Source of the DNA: Marvania coccoides
Lineage: Eukaryota > Chlorophyta > Trebouxiophyceae > Chlorellales > Chlorellaceae
Direction: 5' to 3'
NCBI GenBank assembly: GCA_963854735.1
Contig: OY978098.1
Coordinates: 2,244,001-2,308,000, forward strand
Length of the DNA stretch: 64,000 bases
Made by a program: the position numbers and the translations under genes. The notes below the pieces were generated by a model. That model was not told the DNA's origin. It searched no databases and saw nothing but the letters and a program-made list of their open reading frames with translations. How positions within the stretch are numbered: position 1 is the stretch's first letter; each line of letters begins with the position of its first letter. Below, one piece after another: positions 44,558 through 56,595 of the stretch.

Positions 44558-47500
44558 TCACCCCAACTTCTCAAGCTGCTGCGCCAGCATCGTCTTGAGC
44601 GAGTCCGAAGCCACAGCGTCCGCAGTGGCCACCGTCACCGTCGCGCGGCCGCTACCCGCTGGGCCTAGACCCTCCACTTTCACCATGCACGGCACCTGCC
44701 GCGCCGCAGGGGGCACCCCGCAGTGCAGCACGCACGCTGCCGCCACCGCATCCTGCGGCGCCTCTGCCACGACCTCCGGCAGCACCCGCAGCTGCAGCGC
44801 CTCCAGCAGGCGGGCCACGTCGTCGGCCGCGCCGCGGCACGGCGCCTGCTGCGTCAGCTTGAACGGTGCGCCAACGACCTGGGCCCACCTTGCCGCAAAC
44901 ACCGCCGCAGGAACGTCAACCGGCTGGCAGAACTTGGTGATGACCAGCGGGAGGTCCAGGGTGCGAGCCATGGTGCCACCGCCGCCGCCCGCCACGCAGT
45001 ACCCCAGCTGCAGCACTGGCGGGCGGGTGAAGGGCGCTACGCAGGAGGCCTCTAGCGGGATTGCCACCTGGCGTCCAGGGTCTAGCACCAAGGGGGGGGC
45101 GCCCAGGGCCATGGCAAATGCGGGATTGGGCGGCACAGCCACCACCAGCCGCGTCAGCGCATGGGGCGACTTGTTGCCAAGGTAGAAATCCAGCCGTGCC
45201 GCTGCGCCCTGCACCGCCATCTTGAGGCCCACCTGCAGGTTGGCGTCCTCGTAGAGCACGCCGCTGGGGGCCTGACACAGGGCGGTGAACCACGCAGAGA
45301 CGTCCCCGGAGGGCTCGATGGGGGACAGCGCCGCAGGGGCCGCCGGCTCCGCAAAAGGGTTGGCGGACGGCGCCGCTGCCATGACCGGCACAGCCAGCCC
45401 CTCCAGGTCGCCCAGCGCACCATTTGATGCTGCTGCTGGAGGCGCGGCCGCTTCCGCTTCTTGCTGCAGCGGCACAGCTGGCTCGTCGCTGAGGTCCAGC
45501 AGATCCAATAAATCAGGGATGACGGGAGCAGGGGCAACGGCCGGCTGCTCCTCCACCTCCGCTTGCTTCTCCTCTTCAACAGCTTCTGGCTGTTCCTCCG
45601 CAGGGCCCACTTCAAGAGACACTGCTGCCGCTGCTGCCGCTCCATCTTGCTCCGCTGCTGTCGCCTCCTGCAGCCACGCCGGCTGCTCCCGCACCTCGTC
45701 TTCGCCCTCGCCGTGCCGCTCCACCAGCCGGCGCAGCAGCAGCGAGGTGCGCTTCTCCCAAGCAGGCAGCGGCAACACCGCCACCGCCTCAGCGCCCGGC
45801 CTGGCAGCCAGCCCGCGGTACTCCACCGCGCGCTGCTGCAGCTCGGCGTCGCCCGCCGAGGCGTACCGGTCCAGCACCTCCGCCACCGCTGCAGCCAGCT
45901 CCTCATCCTTGGGAGACCCGGCTCTCATCTTTTCATACCCCGATAGCATCATTGCCTTGGTTTCAGACAGCGCCGCGGGGAACCGCGCCTGCAGCAGCGC
46001 AAACTGCTTTGTGCACGGGGTTTCTGCGGCCACCATGCGGCCGTGCTCCCCCAGCAGGAACGCAGCGCAGCGCAGAAACACGTCAGACGCTGCCCCCCGC
46101 TTCAGCGCCTCCACCGCCTTTCCAGCGGCGTATTTGCGCAGTGCCGCCTCTCCCGCTACCAGCTGCACTACGGAGTGCCACACGTCGTCCACCGCGGCGT
46201 CCCCTGCGGCCTCCATCAGACGCAGCATGGTGTCAACGTACCACTCGCTGGAGGGCGGGAAACGCTCCGCCAGCACCGCCGCTTTCAGCACCAGCTCCTC
46301 TCGCATGCCGAAGTCCGCGCGCGGCAGCTCCCGCAGCAGCTCCTCCACCACCTCGGGCGCGGTGGCGGCGGTGGCGGTGGTGAACACTAAGTCCAACGCT
46401 CTCCGACGAATCGACACGTCTGGGTCGTGCAGGCAGGCCACCACCGTCTTCTGGTGGCGCGCTACCGCCTCCGCCACCTCTGGCGACTGCGCCAGCCGCC
46501 CCAGGTTCTCCAGGGAGAGGTACTTCAGGTTGGAATCCCGCACGGTGAGAAACCTCGCCAAAATGCCCACAGCCATGCCCAGCAGCTCCGGATCGCCCAG
46601 CCCCACCGCCAGCGCGGCCGCCTCAAACACGATGGCCTGCACCGCGTTGTTCTTGTTGGGGTTTTTGATGGGCTCGTTGCCCGCGAGGATGCGGCGCAGC
46701 GTGTCTGTCAGCGCACGCAGCAGGGCAGGGTCCTCTGGAGGTGGAAAGTACTGCAGCACGCGCAGCGTGCGCACCTGCAGCCAGGGCGACGCCAGCCCGT
46801 AGTAGGCATAGTCCGGAGGGATGTCTCTGGCCTTGAGCCGATCCAGGATGTGCACCATGCGGGGGATGCACACCTCGAAGCCCTCGTAGCTGCGGGACAC
46901 CACGCCCAGCAGCAGCGTGGTCAGTCCCAGCAGCAGCCCCGGGTCGCGCTCCTCCAGCATGGCCGCCAACCGCCCGGCCCATTCGGCTGCTGGCATGACG
47001 TCAACGTCAGGGGGGGCCTTGCGGATGAGGCGCAGCAGGCACAGCGCGGCTTTCTTGCGCACCACCGGCCGCGTGGCGCCGTTGGTCAGCACCCCCATCA
47101 CGTCGGCCATCAGCAGCTGCGCAAACTCGGCTCCACCCACTACACAATGTGTGTACTCTATTTTAGTAAGTATACATGGAAGGCGTAAAGGCAAGAAGTC
47201 CAATGAAAATAAAAATAAATTTATTCTTGGATTTGAAGTTATTTTCTTACTGAACAGGAGAGCTCAGCAACAACTTCGAACTAGAGCTATTAAAAAAAAG
47301 CAGTCTTACCATTGGCGATGAACTCCAAAGCCAGGCACTGGAAGGCTTCATTTCTGGAGATGAGGTCGTTTCTCACAGAGTTGATCACCAGCCGCAGCAA
47401 CTCGTCCTTTTCGTTCAAAAACACGCCGCAGGCCACGTACCCAACCTGTTTCTCAGCATATTTCATGGAGGCGATGAGATCCATGGCCTGCTTCTGCCCG

Positions 47501-47937
47501 AAATCGACGTCATACCCCAGCATCCTGGTGTAAAGGAGCTTCCACATGTATTTTCGCTTGTCATAGGCTGCAGAAAGATGAGGGGCAGGGTCGGGGCGGT
47601 GTGGTGAGTAGATGTCCAGCGACCCTCGCTGGGCTGCCCGGGGTTTCAAAAGCATATATGCCCATGCCATGCCACCGCTTCAAAAACTGACCTGAAAGAG
47701 CCTTCTCCGAGGTATACTTTTTTCTGATCTTCCCCAGCTCCTTGTCTACGCGCTCCTTCTCGCCCTCCTTCGTGCTGCAATTCCGTAGCTCTTGGATATA
47801 GTTCTGAAAAAAACAGATAATTAATAAAATGAGCGATCCATTCGGCGTGTGCCACCTAATAATCGAGTTTTGAATCATTTTGAAAAAAAAAAAAAAAAAC
47901 TGACCTTCAAGCCACGCTGCGTTCCCACTTTCGCCAT
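44558..47937 (-). CDS. AP2A: AP-2 complex subunit alpha (alpha-adaptin)
   Basis: Four exons: 47937..47905, 47803..47692, 47567..47310, 47139..44558; 994 residues. The N-terminus is typical (GLKNYIQELRNCSTKEGEKERVDKELGKIRKKY), then YMWKLLYTRMLGYDVDFG, FQCLALEFIANVGG, RPVVRKKAALCLLRL, YYGLASPWLQVRTLRVLQYFP and NKNNAVQAIVFEA of the helical trunk (1-590). The trunk end has DPDVSIRRRALDLV and FGMREELVLKAAVLAERF. A hinge of about 130 residues rich in Ala, Glu and Pro includes DLLDLLDLSDE, a near clathrin-box sequence. The appendage (about 745-994) contains LQVGLKMAVQGAAARLDFYLGNKS and LPLVITKFCQPV. AP-2 recruits clathrin to plasma membrane cargo and PI(4,5)P2. The first exon codes only 11 residues. 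Confidence 0.95.
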
Positions 47938-48352
47938 GGTTACTGATGATTACTGGGCCACCGATGCGATGATGCAGCTCACGTCTCAACTCCACATGAT
48001 CGAAGAATAAATTAAAAAACGTTGTCTTTTGTTGGTTTTTCAAATACACAAATAAGAGATGATAATACGGACGTTATATATGCATTTCTTTAATTAACAT
48101 GTTACGCGTAGGCAGAATTATGCGACATTTCATTGAATTTCAAAAGAAAGGAGACAAACCCGGCAAATTTGCAGGCGATGCGAATTTAAATTATAGATAA
48201 ACAACAGAGAAAATATTCGGACACCTTCGGCATCGCATACAACGGCGGCGAAGCCCTAGGGTGCTCTTGAAATACTTGCTGCACCGCCGCTCCTCAAAAA
48301 AGCAGCAAAGCATTATTCACTAAAATTTAGACTATAACGCATTGCTGCCGCT
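47938..48352. other. Tandem spacer, upstream of AP-2 alpha
   Basis: 415 bp, AT-rich, should hold the AP-2 alpha promoter and the 3' UTR of the upstream lumenal-protein gene. No ORF or RNA gene recognised. Confidence 0.5.
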
Positions 48353-50842
48353 TTAGGCGGGCAAATTGGACGTCTTGCGCTGCGTGGCTCCCGCCTTGAT
48401 CGCTTCCACGCTCTTGTTCTGCACCTTTTTGGGCGACGACGGCTGCTGGGCCTTTGACACCGCCTTGCCGCCCTTGAGGCCGTCATGGACTGAGTCGTCG
48501 CCGTTCATCGCCTCAGCGTCCGTTTGGGTCCTGCAGAGGGTGAGTAAAACAAAAAAAATAAGACCGTTGGCATGGACAGAGTGGCCCCTTCGCGTCCCGC
48601 CCCTTTGAGCTTCATATGGAAAGAGCAGCCCCAAAATAAACCCACTACATCTCTCTTTTATTTCACCAATAGCCTTGCGATAAAAAAATGATATTTCGAC
48701 TCACGCCCCGTTCATCAGGGTGGCCACCAGCAGCATGGCAATGCCGCCCAGGCCCAGCACCACACCCCACCACCGAGCGTCCATGGCGTCTAGAGAGCCA
48801 TCCTTCTCGCCGTGGGGCGTGGGGGCGCGTAGGGGAGTGACCAAGAAATCAGACACCTTGCCGTTCTCCTGCGCCTGCGAGGGGCGCGGCAGGTTGGCGC
48901 CCACCTCCGCCGCCTGGCCGAAGCCAGCCACCACAGTCGGTCCAAAGATTGCAAACCTAGGCATTTCCTGGCTAGACACGCTGAGTTCGCTGCCAGCGGG
49001 CGCGGAGGCCAGCACCTGCAGGAGCTGCGCCACCGAGGCCTCGGTGGGGTCCGCCAGCAGCTCCATCAGCGCAGCAGGCATTTTGTCGCCGCCGGCCGCC
49101 GGCGATGTCAAACGCACCACCATATCCAGCACCACCACGTCATCAGCAGTGTCAGAGAACCACGCCGCCGCCTCCTCCACGGCTCCCTCCTCAGTGGCCC
49201 AGTCTTCATCAGCGTCCCACATCCACGCCTCCTCGTCATCATACGCAGCGTTGACAGCGTAGGCGTCGTAGTCATCTTCTTCCTGAGTAACGGCTCTAGC
49301 AGACCGCAGCTGGCGACGGCGCATTGTGGCGGCAGAAATTCCGCCGTATTTGTCGCCCTCGTTTTCAGTCACCGGAGCGCTGCCGAAGCGTCCATCCCAG
49401 GGACTGAAGCAATCATCATCCATGGGGGGTACAACAGAGGAGAGCATGATGTCCATGATGAGGCCCAGGGTATCTTGGATGAAGGCAGAGCTCTCAGCGG
49501 CGTCTTGCGGCTGCATCATGATGACGATGGTCTGGGAGGTCTGGGCGGGGTACACAGGGAAGTACTGAAGCATGCCCATGTCATCATCGTCTGCAACCTC
49601 GTCAGGCTCCTGCAGCAGCCGGCGCTGGGCCGTTTTGCTGGCCTGCGTCACGCGCGTCTGCAGAGCCTCAAATCGTCGTTTCATACCGGCAGCCTGGGCG
49701 GCCAGGTACTTCTGGACGGTGTCGTTGATGAGAATGGCCCCGCCCTGGCGCCCTTGGAAGGATTTCAGGGCGTCCTGCCACTGGGATCTCAGCTGGGCAG
49801 CGACGTCGGCGGGGGTGGAAGTGGTGGTAGAAAGGGCGCGGCGCCGCATTGAGGGGGTCTCCTGAGAGAACTCCACGTTGCTGGCAGGGCCTTGGAAGTC
49901 GGAGGCGATATTGTTGAGGGCAGCGAGGACCTCAGTGAGGTTGAATGTCGGCTCTATAGCAGCGCTGCCTGTGCTCGCGGTGGCCTGCTGCAGGCGGCGG
50001 GTGCTGGCTGCCGCGGGCTTGACTTCCGCTTGGTTCATCATGCTGAGCAGAGTTTGTTCGATGATTTTGCTCAGCGTGGACTCAACGTTGAAAATAGATG
50101 TGGTGGCATTGATGGCCTTCAGAGAGGCAGTGAGGGACTCGGAAGACAGCGGCATGGAGAGCCTCAGTTTTGACAGCTGGTCTCTCCACTGGGACTGCTG
50201 CTGAGTGAGAGATCTCTGCATTAAAAATGAAGTAAGTTTTTATACACCGCCGTTAGAAAACATTTTTTTTTTTTTTTAATAAACAAATGATCGCTTACCT
50301 GCCAGGAGCTTGCCATGGTCGTGCGAATTTTCTGCGCTTGGGCTTCCCAGGCCTTTGAGGCGTTCTTCACCCACTCGGCAGCCTGGACGGTGTTGAAGTC
50401 CAAACCTCCGGCAACCTGCTGCAGCCTGCGGCGCATTTCGTTCTGCGGCGACACCTCCTGCATCAGGGGCTCGACGAGGTTCTGCGCTGCGCCCCAGGCC
50501 TCTTGTGTGGCCTGCAAAAGCGGTCAGAAGAAATTGGATTATAGCGCCAGCAGTTTTTATTATTATTATGCATCATTAAGGCTTCCCGTCGTATAACATC
50601 ACAATCTAGCTCGGATACAGCACCTTGTGCAGCAGGAGGTCCTTGCGCTTGCCACCAGCGTTGGCCAGCGCATCAAGAGTGTTGCCCAGAGAGTGAAGCT
50701 GGGCTTGGGCGGAGAGGACATGGAGCAGCGACCTGCCCCTTTTAACCTTTATGACGTATTTGGGCTTCTTGTCAGGGCTGGCTGCGGCGGCAAACCCGAG
50801 GAGGAGTGCGATGAAGATCATTAAACAGTGACCGAGGGCCAT
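48353..50842 (-). CDS. Unrecognised type I membrane protein with repeated RR(L)LQ-like sites
   Basis: Four exons: 50842..50624, 50511..50299, 50215..48705, 48530..48353; 706 residues; joins in phase. A clear signal peptide (LGHCLMIFIALLLGFAAAAS) and one C-terminal transmembrane span (WWGVVLGLGGIAMLLVATLMNG, about 630-650) with a 55-residue basic tail imply a lumenal or extracellular domain of about 600 residues. That domain is alpha-helical in its first half, with several N-glycosylation sequons (NATT, NLT, NDT), and very acidic in its second half (EEDDYDAYA, DEEAWMWDADEDW). Short Arg-Arg-Leu motifs recur: RRRLQQ, TRRLQQ, QRRLLQ, RRRALS, RRRQLR. I know no family that matches; it is probably lineage-specific. 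Confidence 0.75.
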
Positions 50843-52720
50843 TGCAAAAACAAAAGTGCTGTATTTAGGGAAAACTTTAATATGTAGTCACTTGGAGAAC
50901 ACTGCAAATTTTCTGACTTCTGAGAGGCGGTGTGCCGATGGTCAACGTAGCTGAGTTTTGAATGAAGCCGAAAAAAACATTATTCAGAGCTGGACCATAA
51001 CATTCAGTGATCAAACACATTTTATTCATTTTTGCTTAGTGCCAAAAGCCAGCTTGCCATCCGAATTAAATAATACAGTTTGTTTCTTCGATCGAAAAAA
51101 AAACAGTCTTCTCTATTTAACGCAAGCCTGGGCTGCACGATATTTTAATTTCAGCTCGTTTATCAAGCCCCATTCCTGCAGCCACCACACCCTCTCCCCA
51201 TAGCCATGTCAGCTCGTTTGCCCAAGAACTTGTTTTTTTGGCTCGCTGCTTTTCGCTATGATCTGCTTAGCGCGTCATAAAATGTACGCAGGCTAAAAAA
51301 TTAAAAGGATCAACGCAGCGAGAGATCTCTAAACCCAGACCTTTTTATCTCTCTTCTCTTTGCCACAAGCGTTTGGCAGCATCGATGAGACCTTAGCAGA
51401 TCCTACGCAAATGCACTGGAAACCGTACAATAGCAACCTAAAGCCCCTTCTGCTTTAAAAAAACTCTAAAACGCGACGAAAAAGGCGTCCACAAAAATGT
51501 CACAGTGGCGCAAAAAGTCGCGCGTTGACTTTTCGGAGTCCATGAAGAAAGTCAAAATTCAAACCGGTGGAAACCAGCCGCGAGTTGTTTTTATTAGATT
51601 GCAGAATTATTCAGGTCTTTCAGAGGACAATTATCATTTCACATGCATAATAATAGTTTATGGTTTTTTTTTCGCGGTGCAGAATTTCTTGTTGTCTCCA
51701 AATCTCTAGTCGATGTAAAAATGCGACCTCCTTGTACTTGCAATATTTTTCCTAAACAGTCAGCAGCAGCGTTCAAGAAATATGAGTTGTCTTGTTTCTT
51801 GTTCTTTTATCCCAAATTATGGATCCTCGATTCCCACATTTTTCGAACGATGCAACCCAGATCTACTATTCAATAAAAATTTCACCGCGACAGCCGCCAA
51901 ACCGGCATTATAAACCTTATTTATAGTATCATAATGAACCTTATAGAATATTCCGCGCGCAGAACGGTTTTCTGGCGCGCATGGTTGCATTTCCAAAATG
52001 TGCCTTTTTGGCTAGGCGGCGGAGGTCCTGCCTAAGGCCTTGGAGAGCACAATTTGCCAATTACTGTGGCGCGCGGGCGCTCGATGAACTCCCCCAAGCA
52101 TAGAGATCTGAAACAAGTCTGTCTGGGGGAAATCTGCTTCATTTTCCTCTCGTAGATTTGAAAACAAATTGGCCGGGCGGCGGCACTTGGCATTCTCTGA
52201 ACCACTCTTAACACTGATTTCAGCCCATGATTCAGCCAGCAACCAATTTACACAACACCAGGGATGCCTCTGGTTGGTTGGATCACGTTCCGTGGCCACA
52301 CAGCTGGCCAAAATGAGCCCCGCCCGACTGCCGTCTGCGGGGGCCCAGCTTGGGGGGTCTCCAGCACATCCCACGCAAGATACGCGCATCCAGAAAGCTT
52401 TGCACGCCTCCAAAACACGTTTCGCGATCCTAGTTGGTCTTGAATTGAGGGGTTCCTTGTGCCAGTTTTGTGCCGTCGGGCCTTCAGCACTGAATTGATG
52501 GACCCTCCCCGCGCTCGCCTCGGTCAGAGTTTTTCATCGCAACGTTGCATCAGGCGTCAACTGCGTCGCAGAGGCTGACATTTGCCTTCCTCCCCCGCTC
52601 GAGATCGCCCCTGAGAAAAGGGCTCCATCCTTCTAGTTCCTAGCTGGCCGGCCCGGGTGGGAATTCGCCGGCTCCTTTGCCATCGTCGCATTTGCTAATT
52701 TCGTTTAGGACACCTTCACC
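50843..52720. other. Long spacer with composition break
   Basis: 1,878 bp. The first part (50843-51980) is AT-rich with no convincing gene; a 70-codon ORF at 51497-51709 begins with a basic coding-like stretch but has no similarity. From about 51985 to 52720 the DNA becomes GC-rich, in contrast to other spacers in this window, and leads into the RBM45-like gene. It may be a long 5' UTR, an unrecognised exon or a decayed gene. Confidence 0.45.
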
Positions 52721-55598
52721 ATGTCCTTTAGCTTAGATGACCCTCCCAACTCTAGGCTGTTCGTCGTGGCTGGCAGAAACACATCGGTGAGGCACACCTA
52801 AAAAAACTCCGACCCAGTGGCTCAAGTGGGGCGCCTGGCGGCTGTGATTGACCATCTTGTTCCTATTGAGTGCAGTCTGACTTCCTGAGGAGCGTGTTCG
52901 AGCAATATGGGCAGGTTTCATTTGTAAAGTACCTGAGGGATAAAGGTGAGTCCTGGGGGGTCTGGGGGAGCTGCAATGGCATCTGCAGAACCTGTAGATT
53001 GCACTGGGGGCCCGAACCAGTCGGCCAGGACCCGCTTCAAATTAATCGATCATCACACATGCGGGCGTCCCTCATGTTACGACCCCTTACAAAGGGCAGG
53101 GTCTGCTTCCTGAGGGTGGCCATGACGATACGAGGAATCCTTTGGGGGAGCTCTCAGCACGTCAAGGCGCCGCCTTGGCGCGAGGGTGGCCCACATCCCA
53201 CCTGCATCATAGATGGGACACTCAAAAATCGGTTCTCACCCACCCCATCCCCTCCTCCCCCGTCCGCGCAGGAGTGGCCTACGTGAAGTATGACAGGGCC
53301 TCTTCCGCGGCGCTCGCGATCGAAAACCTCCACGAGGTGACCCTCAATGACGGGCACGGCCCCCGCCTAAAAGTCATGCTGGCAGAGTCACCGCACTCCA
53401 GGTACGCCATTCAAACCTCTGGAATGCCAAAGCGTTACCCCTTTTCCACAAATCACCTCCCTAAACCACGCAGCCAGACCCCTAAAATGCCCGGACAGAG
53501 CCCCATTCCCGCCCCCTTCTTTCAATACCCGAATTCCCCCCAATTCCCCCCCCTTTTCCCGCAGATCCGTCCCCGCCATGCACATGCGGCGTCCGGAAGA
53601 GGAGGAAGCGTCTCTAGACCCCGACAACACCCCCGCCCGCTCCCGTCTCTTCATGGTTGTCCCGAAAAACGCAGACGGGATGGTGATCGAGGCGGAGATG
53701 GCGCAGTTCGCGGGAATGCAGTACTGCAAGACCGACCTCATCTCCTCCAAGGGCATCGTATTCGTCAAGTACGCCACCTCATCGGCAGCGTGCATGGCTA
53801 TGGAAGCGGTGCAAGTGGCGGGCATGGTGGCGGGATACAAGGTAAAAATCATGCTGGCAGAGCCCAAGACGCGGCGGGTAGAATCTGCGCCCGGGTTCCT
53901 GGGCGGAATGCCCGGGGTTCCGAACGGCGGCCGGACGATGCAGCCTGGCCACGGCCAGCTGCTGCCATCTGGGTTCGCGCCCGCAGGCCCCGGTGCGCCG
54001 CTGCTGCAGTCCATCACCCCCAGTCTCCTCGCCCCCGGCATGGCCCTGCAAGACTTCTCCTCCCTGCAGTCTGCGGTGGGGTCGCTCGGCGGAGGGTTCG
54101 GCGGCATGGCTGGCGGCGGCTTGCGCGGCTCTGGCGCGCCACAGCTCGATGTTGGACCTCCCTTGGGCGGTCAGCAAGGGCTGGGCGGCGGGTTTGGGGG
54201 CCTGGGCGGGCTGGGCCATGATTACATGGGGGGCCTCGGCAGCAGCGGCAGTGCAGGCATTGGCGGCCTTGCCTTAGGCCCCGTTCCCCAGCTGTCGGGC
54301 CTTCTCGCCCCCCAGCAGCAGCACCCACCCCCAATGGACCCCAACCGTCGTGATTTCCACGCCCCTCCCCCCGAAGGCGTCCCCAACACGAGGCTGTTCA
54401 TCGTCGTGCATAAAGGCGCCACCGAGGAGGCGCTGGACGCGCTGTTCCGGTGCTACCCGGGCATGGAGTACCTGGATCTGAAGCGCGACCGCTTGACCGG
54501 GCGCAGCAAGGGCTACGCGTACGTCAACTACTCCTCCCAAGGCGCCGCTGCCGCCGCCCAAGCGCAGCTCAACGGCATCGAATACCCCCCTGGGTCAGGA
54601 TCCAAGCTCAAGGTGCTGTACGCCGAGCCCCTGGGCAGCCTCCCCCGGCCGCAGTCTGGCGGGGAAATGGGCGACGGCTCGATGGGGCCGAGCGGCAGCG
54701 CCAACGGCGGCGGCGGCAGTTTGAGCTCCCATGGCACCTCCGCCTTCAGGCTGTCTTCCCCGCACAACCACATCTCATTATCCGCGCAGCAGCAGTTGCA
54801 ACAGCAGCAAGAGCAGCAGCAGCAATCCTCGCTCTCTGGAGGCCACTCTTCCGGCGCCTCCCGCGAGAATCTGATGCTGTCCCCGCAGTCGTCTCCGCTG
54901 CGCCTGGGCAGCGCCGACGCCGCCGGCATGGCCAGCCTGCTGCTAGACGGGCGGCAAGTCGGCGAGCTTGCCGGCGGGCTGGGCAACCTCAGCCTGGGCG
55001 TGGGGCTGGACACCGGCAGCCAGGGGCGGGTCAGCCACGGCTCCGGCAGCGACGGCTCCCGCAGCGGCGGTGACGGCAGCCCCTGGCGGGAAACCTCGCC
55101 AGAGCAGTTCACAGCAACCTCTCCCAACAGCAGCATGGGGCTGAACGTGGCTCTGGATGACGCCACAGTGGTGTATTCCTCGCTGTCGCGGCCGCTGCCC
55201 GTCTACACTCTCGTGCACGTCTTCCAGCAGTGCGGAAAAGGTGAGAATGGTTTCTTTCTTTTTTTCATCCGTGTGAGACGCAAACAAATGCGGCCCAAAC
55301 TAAATAACAACGCCATCCAACGGACTTTCTTTCTTTCTTAATCTCTTAATCTCTTAATCTCTTAATCTCTTAATCTCTTAATCTCTTAATCTCTTAATCT
55401 CTTAATCTCTTTCTTGCAGTGGAGTTTGTGCGCGTGCTGCCTGACGCTCACGTTGCCATGGTCAAGTACTCTTCTCCCGAGGGGGCAGCCCTGGCGCTGG
55501 GGTCCCTCAACGGGGTGGAAGTGCTAGGAGAGGTGCTGCAGGTGCGCTCTTCCCCGCCGCTGTCTGCGGGGGCGGTGCAATCGCCACGCTCTTCTTAG
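52721..55598 (+). CDS. RBM45-like RNA-binding protein, four RRM modules
   Basis: Five exons: 52721..52786, 52876..52945, 53272..53401, 53565..55240, 55420..55598; 706 residues. RRM1 is spread over the first three exons: NSRLFVVAG (RNP2-like), QVSFVKYLRDKG, VAYVKYD (RNP1-like). RRM2 (RSRLFMVVPK ... GIVFVKYA, about 110-185) and RRM3 (NTRLFIVVHKG ... GRSKGYAYVNYSS, about 370-450) follow, separated by a Gly-rich linker; RRM3 RNP1 is the most canonical. The fourth, degenerate RRM (TVVYSSLSRPL ... VAMVKYSS) spans the last intron. Order and sequence of the first RRM (DPPNSRLF) recall animal RBM45/DRB1. Between RRM3 and RRM4 are Gln- and Ser-rich stretches. Probably a nuclear or cytoplasmic RNA regulator; targets are unknown. 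Confidence 0.85.
55337..55408 (+). repeat. Nine-copy 8-bp tandem repeat in the last RBM45-like intron
   Basis: Nine perfect copies of CTTAATCT run up to 12 bp before the acceptor TTCTTGCAG at 55411-55419. The array therefore supplies most of the pyrimidine tract and probably contains branch-point-like adenines. Confidence 0.97.
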
Positions 55599-56595
55599 AA
55601 ACACAACTTAACTCCGACAACGATTTGTTTTCTTCTGTCTTGAGATCATATGCCTTCTGAGAGAACAGGGCTTCCTTTTAGAACTAAAGCTATATAAAAA
55701 AAAAATGACTGCATTAAACCGCACATAGTAAAACGTACTCTCACCACAGCATTTACTTTACGCCTTTTCCACTTTACGTCTTTTTCGCACTTGAGCTTCT
55801 TAGCCTTTGCATGTGAGGGACCGACATTTTCACTTTACCCCCGTTTCCCTATCCGTTCGTTATACATTTACCGCTTTGATCTAAAATATCAACAGACTCT
55901 TCTCTTTTCTTTTCTTCTTTTTCGTGACGACTTTGCTCAACTACCTACCATGTGTGCGATCTGCACGCGTTCCCTCCTTTTCCTGTTGATGATTCCCTTC
56001 CTCCTACTTCCGCTTGTATACATTCCTCCTAATAGTAGAGTCTTGCAGCAAGGGGGGCGTTCCTCCCCCGAGCCATTTGATATGCCCTTAATTCTGTGGC
56101 AACAAAACAAACAGGCCTCATGTTGCTGTCCCCCTTGCTGTGCAGTAGTAGCTTAGGCAGTCTCGCCATATCCCACCTTTTCGTATTTCAGCAGTCCGAC
56201 GACGTTCATATTTTTTTTCCCCTTTAAATTCTTGCTTTTCAGAGGTGGTCCCTCCCTTCTTGGGAGGTCTCCGACAATGCATGCAAACATTACACGATTC
56301 GTTCGAGAGAGATGTAATGAAACCGTTCGAAAGAAAGGGGTGGTAGGAGCGGGGCGGCGCCTGCAGCAGCAATTTGGAATTGAAGGTGCAAAGCCCTGGC
56401 CACTTCGAGGTGCAGCAGCAGCGCAGTATTGCATGCGCAACAGCCAGAGGCATTAAGAAAATGAAGCGACACCCGCACTGCTTTTTCCTTCTCCTCAGCC
56501 TGAAAAGAAAGAGCTATAGCCGGCGGTGCGAGTATATCCGAGCTTTCAAAGACCACATTGTTTATCAATTTGTCGGAATCGTTAACAGTAATAAA
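55599..56595. other. Tandem spacer between RBM45-like and plastid uS17
   Basis: 997 bp. The left 550 bp are T/C-rich; the right part contains short non-conserved ORFs. In-frame codons upstream of the uS17 ATG continue for 74 codons but look like leader sequence, not protein. Confidence 0.5.

Noticed and set aside
45285..46802. 505-codon plus-strand ORF in the AP-2 alpha gene
   Set aside because: It is the antisense frame of the alpha-adaptin trunk and hinge; Ala/Ser/Arg-rich, without domains.
51497..51709. 70-codon ORF with basic N-terminus (MSQWRKKSRVDFSESMKK)
   Set aside because: The start looks coding, but it has no similarity, runs into AT-rich sequence and no downstream exon could be joined. 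Not listed as a gene.
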